A stretch of 30,336 nucleotides of DNA from Chara braunii (lineage: Eukaryota > Streptophyta > Charophyceae > Charales > Characeae), in contig BFEA01000237.1 of assembly GCA_003427395.1 (NCBI GenBank), positions 1,690,721 to 1,721,056 of the forward strand. Direction: 5' to 3'. Below the pieces are notes generated by a model. The model worked only from the letters and a program-made list of their open reading frames with translations. It made no database searches and was not told where the DNA came from. Shown here in pieces: positions 28,360 to 30,336 of the stretch. The position numbers were made by a program, and so were the translations under genes. Every line of letters begins with the position of its first letter. Position 1 is the stretch's first letter.

Positions 28360-28760
28360 ACTTTGGCGATTTTTTGTGCTCAGAAGAATAAAAAAAACAA
28401 TGTGAAAATTTGAGATCCTGTAGATTAGATTGTGATCTTTCTAGGAAAAATAAAATAAATAAATAAAAATTTAGACCGTGAAATAAATGTTGTGTCATTT
28501 TGTCACGTTTTTCGTTTTTGCCACTCTGCAACATGTGGGACAACGGGAAAAGTACCCCAACTTCCATGATTTTTTGCGCGCAGAAGGATGACTCAACAAC
28601 TCTGCAAATAGACAGGCCTATAGATTTGGTCGTGGAATTTCCACGAAAAATATTTAAAAATTTCAAAAAAATATTTAAGACCGTGAAATAAATGTCGCAC
28701 ATATTCCATTTTCGCCGCTCTATCACGTGTTGGCCAACGGGAAAAGTACCAGGCTTCAGC
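28360..28760. repeat. Tandem pair of ~200-bp AT-rich units
   Basis: Shared landmarks are GATTTTTTG(T/C)GC(T/G)CAGAAG, CCGTGAAATAAATGT (28476 and 28681), and CAACGGGAAAAGTACC (28541 and 28736). Units are diverged by point changes and A-run length. A third, more divergent copy lies at 30040-30200. Confidence 0.78.
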
Positions 28761-28821
28761 GATTTTTCACGTCCAATACTAGGCTTCCTGAGCTGCCCGG
28801 TCGGGCGGGCACGGCCGTGCA

Positions 28822-28840
28822 CCCGTGCAGGCTGCACGGG
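28822..28840 (+). repeat. GC-rich hairpin
   Basis: CCCGTGCA and TGCACGGG form an 8-bp stem with a 3-nt loop, inside a run of CCCGTGC-type repeats. Confidence 0.7.
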
Positions 28841-28890
28841 TCGCCCGTGCGAGGGCTGTTGCGCATGCAGAGATGTGCCCGAATCAGCAG

Positions 28891-28998
28891 CCTTTTCCAT
28901 ACTGGCGGGGAGGTGAGGGATGGCGAGAGGGAGGTGGAAGATGGAGAGAGGAGAGTGGGAGATGGCGAGCGGGAGGTTGGAGGTGGCGAAAGGAAGGT
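28891..28998. repeat. 108-bp perfect direct repeat, copy 1
   Basis: Identical to 29074-29181. An adapter remnant lies between the copies, so the duplication is probably an assembly product. Confidence 0.9.
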
Positions 28999-29038
28999 TG
29001 GTGCGGGACATGGTCAGGTACGTATGTCGCGCTAACTC

Positions 29039-29071
29039 CTGTCTCTTATACACATCTAGATGTGTATAAGA
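29039..29071. other. Nextera mate-pair junction adapter remnant (artefact)
   Basis: CTGTCTCTTATACACATCT at 29039-29057 is the 19-bp Tn5 mosaic end, directly followed by its reverse complement (AGATGTGTATAAGA, 14 of 19 nt). This is the circularisation junction of Nextera mate-pair libraries. ORFs through it give the well-known contaminant peptide VSYTHLDVYK. Confidence 0.97.
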
Positions 29072-29073
29072 AA

Positions 29074-29181
29074 CCTTTTCCATACTGGCGGGGAGGTGAG
29101 GGATGGCGAGAGGGAGGTGGAAGATGGAGAGAGGAGAGTGGGAGATGGCGAGCGGGAGGTTGGAGGTGGCGAAAGGAAGGT
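29074..29181. repeat. 108-bp perfect direct repeat, copy 2
   Basis: Second copy, starting 3 nt after the adapter. It continues smoothly into the downstream purine repeat, so this copy is probably the genuine one. Confidence 0.85.
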
Positions 29182-29500
29182 AGGAGGTTGCATGTGGGGA
29201 GGTGGGAGATGGCGAAAGAGAGGGAGGTGGGAAATGGCGGGAGGGAGGTGGAAGGAGAGAGGGAAGTGGGAGATGGTGAGAGGGGACATAGGAGGTGGAG
29301 GATTGGCGGGAGGGAGGCAGAGGATGGTGGGAGGGACGTGGGAGATAGTGGGAGGGTTAGTGGGAGGTAGCAGGAGGGGTAGTGGGAGGTGGCGGGAGAT
29401 GGCAGAAGAGCAGGAACGAAGTGGTGGGAGGGAGGTGGACGATGGCGGAAGAGAAGGAACGAAGTGGTGGGAGAGAAGTGGAGGACGACGAGCACATAGA
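29182..29500. repeat. Purine-rich GGGAGGTGGGAGATGG minisatellite
   Basis: Diverged units of about 18-20 bp with GGAGGTGG/GGAGATGG cores. Plus-strand ORFs are Gly/Arg/Glu-rich and have no domain. Confidence 0.85.
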
Positions 29501-29506
29501 GAAGTT

Positions 29507-29617
29507 GAACGAAGAAGAAGATGGAGGAGGAGGAGGAGGAGGAGGAGGAGGAGCAGCAGCGGGTGGAGAAGTTCAACGAAGAAGAAGAAAAGGAAGAAGA
29601 AGAAGAAGAAGAAGACC
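29507..29617. repeat. (GAA)n / (GGA)n microsatellites
   Basis: Two GAAGAAGAAG-type arrays surround a (GGA)8-like array and share TTCAACGAAGAAGAAGA-like flanks (GTTGAACGAAGAAG and GTTCAACGAAGAAG). Confidence 0.9.
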
Positions 29618-29730
29618 ACTTACCTTTGCTGTTCGGAATGGCAATGGCGAGACCTGACCGATGACGGCAACGACGACGAAATGGCGGGCGGAATGGCAAC
29701 ACGGGGGACTCCCGTCCTCAGGCCTGTGCA

Positions 29731-29746
29731 GTTCGAAATTTCGAAC
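29731..29746. repeat. Perfect 16-bp palindrome
   Basis: GTTCGAAATTTCGAAC. Confidence 0.85.
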
Positions 29747-29794
29747 TCGATTTTGAAAATGCGCGGGTCGTGGGGACGTCCTCGACGAATCTCT

Positions 29795-29820
29795 GCCGTA
29801 GATCTTCGAAGATCTACGGC
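29795..29820. repeat. Perfect 26-bp palindrome
   Basis: Arms GCCGTAGATCTTC and GAAGATCTACGGC without a spacer. Confidence 0.88.
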
Positions 29821-29844
29821 TGAGATCTGGAGTCCAAGATCAAT

Positions 29845-29903
29845 TTTTTTAAGGCCCCCGCGCGCTGATAAACAAATTCGACGTGTGGGGGGGCCTTAAA
29901 AAA
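29845..29903. repeat. 15-bp inverted repeat (possible small TIR element)
   Basis: TTTTTTAAGGCCCCC (29845-29859) and GGGGGCCTTAAAAAA (29889-29903) enclose 29 bp. It resembles a tiny foldback element, directly after the 26-bp palindrome. Confidence 0.65.
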
Positions 29904-30039
29904 TTGCGAGGTGCTGGAACTGGGCCTGCCGTCCCCAGAACTGCCCCCCAAACACACCGCGCTGGGGCCGCATGGGGCTGTGCAACAATCCGTGCGCGCC
30001 GGGGGTACCCATGCGCATAGAAATGAAGCCTAGGTCCAA

Positions 30040-30200
30040 TACAATATCGGAAATTTTTGAGATTTGGAGGGTCCACAGATTTCGTCGTGGTCTTTCTAGG
30101 AAAAAATATTAAAAACAACATTTAAAAAATCATTTCAACCCCGAAATAAATTGCGGGGGCAATTCGACACAATCCGATTTTGCCACTCCGCCAGTTCCCC
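30040..30200. repeat. Third, divergent copy of the AT-rich ~200-bp unit
   Basis: Shared blocks with 28360-28760: ATTTCGTCGTGGTCTTTCTA (as GATTTGGTCGTGGAATTTCC), CGAAATAAAT, and TTTTGCCACTC. Same orientation. Confidence 0.55.
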
Positions 30201-30272
30201 CCCCTGTGCTACCGGTAGTCCTCATGGACCTGTGCTATTGGTCCCCCCTTAGTTTAGGACAGCGGGGGGTAG

Positions 30273-30316
30273 TGGTGGTTTAAACCACCAGTACTTGGCC
30301 CAGCTATCGGCCGCGG
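30273..30316 (-). repeat. Dispersed repeat, copy 2, with 18-bp palindrome
   Basis: TGGTGGTTTAAACCACCA at 30273-30290 is a perfect palindrome. With the following GTACTTGGCCCAGCTATCGG its reverse complement matches 20486-20536. Confidence 0.78.
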
Positions 30317-30336
30317 TGCGAGGGGAAGGAACGGGG

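Noticed and set aside
28268-29083. 271-aa minus-strand ORF
   Set aside because: Its N-terminus is translated adapter (VSYTHLDVYK) and the rest crosses non-coding repeats and the suspected mis-join.
29046-29899. Gly/Arg-rich plus ORF and Ser/Pro-rich minus ORFs
   Set aside because: Translations of the purine-rich satellite, starting in adapter sequence.

Overview
This looks like a eukaryotic, repeat-rich nuclear contig. The streptophyte (plant or charophyte alga) origin is inferred from degenerate chromodomain Ty3/gypsy retrotransposons, many small inverted-repeat (MITE-like) elements, abundant microsatellites, a long repeat-filled intron and a nuclear-type gene with plant-like motifs. A charophyte such as Chara is my guess and was not tested. 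Assembly quality is uneven: there is a 246-base N gap, scattered N in low-complexity tracts, and a sequencing-adapter junction left in the sequence near 29.05 kb.

Layout. (1) 0.4-10.6 kb: two related, decayed Ty3/gypsy chromoviral elements arranged head to head. A minus-strand 3' fragment (integrase tail and chromodomain 3078-3927, LTR 441-970) abuts near 3927 a plus-strand element that starts inside gag and runs through protease, RT, integrase and chromodomain to its LTR (10162-10593). (2) 10.6-13.7 kb: mostly unassigned, with a promoter-like TATA region, one small ORF and the N gap. (3) 13.7-15.0 kb: a frameshifted ubiquitin-ribosomal protein eL40 pseudogene and a second truncated copy, both minus strand. 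(4) 15.65-24.53 kb: a three-exon plus-strand gene that I reconstructed from phase-compatible splice sites, coding for an 833-residue, charged, lysine-rich protein. Its 5.58 kb first intron holds two MITE families, a GC-rich minisatellite and a RING-like reading frame. (5) 24.5-26.7 kb: a hammerhead-ribozyme-like core about 430 nt downstream of the stop codon, with a decayed homologous copy and two partial relatives within 0.9 kb. (6) 26.7-30.3 kb: non-coding repeats, direct duplications, the adapter-joined duplication, purine-rich satellites and several near-perfect palindromes.

Only the three-exon gene looks intact. The most interesting items are the spliced gene with its internally duplicated Cys-rich exon, the hammerhead-like motif and its relatives, the ubiquitin pseudogene lacking K48 and K63, and the RT whose catalytic motif reads YLDN. 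The adapter junction is a caution for anyone using the last 1.5 kb.
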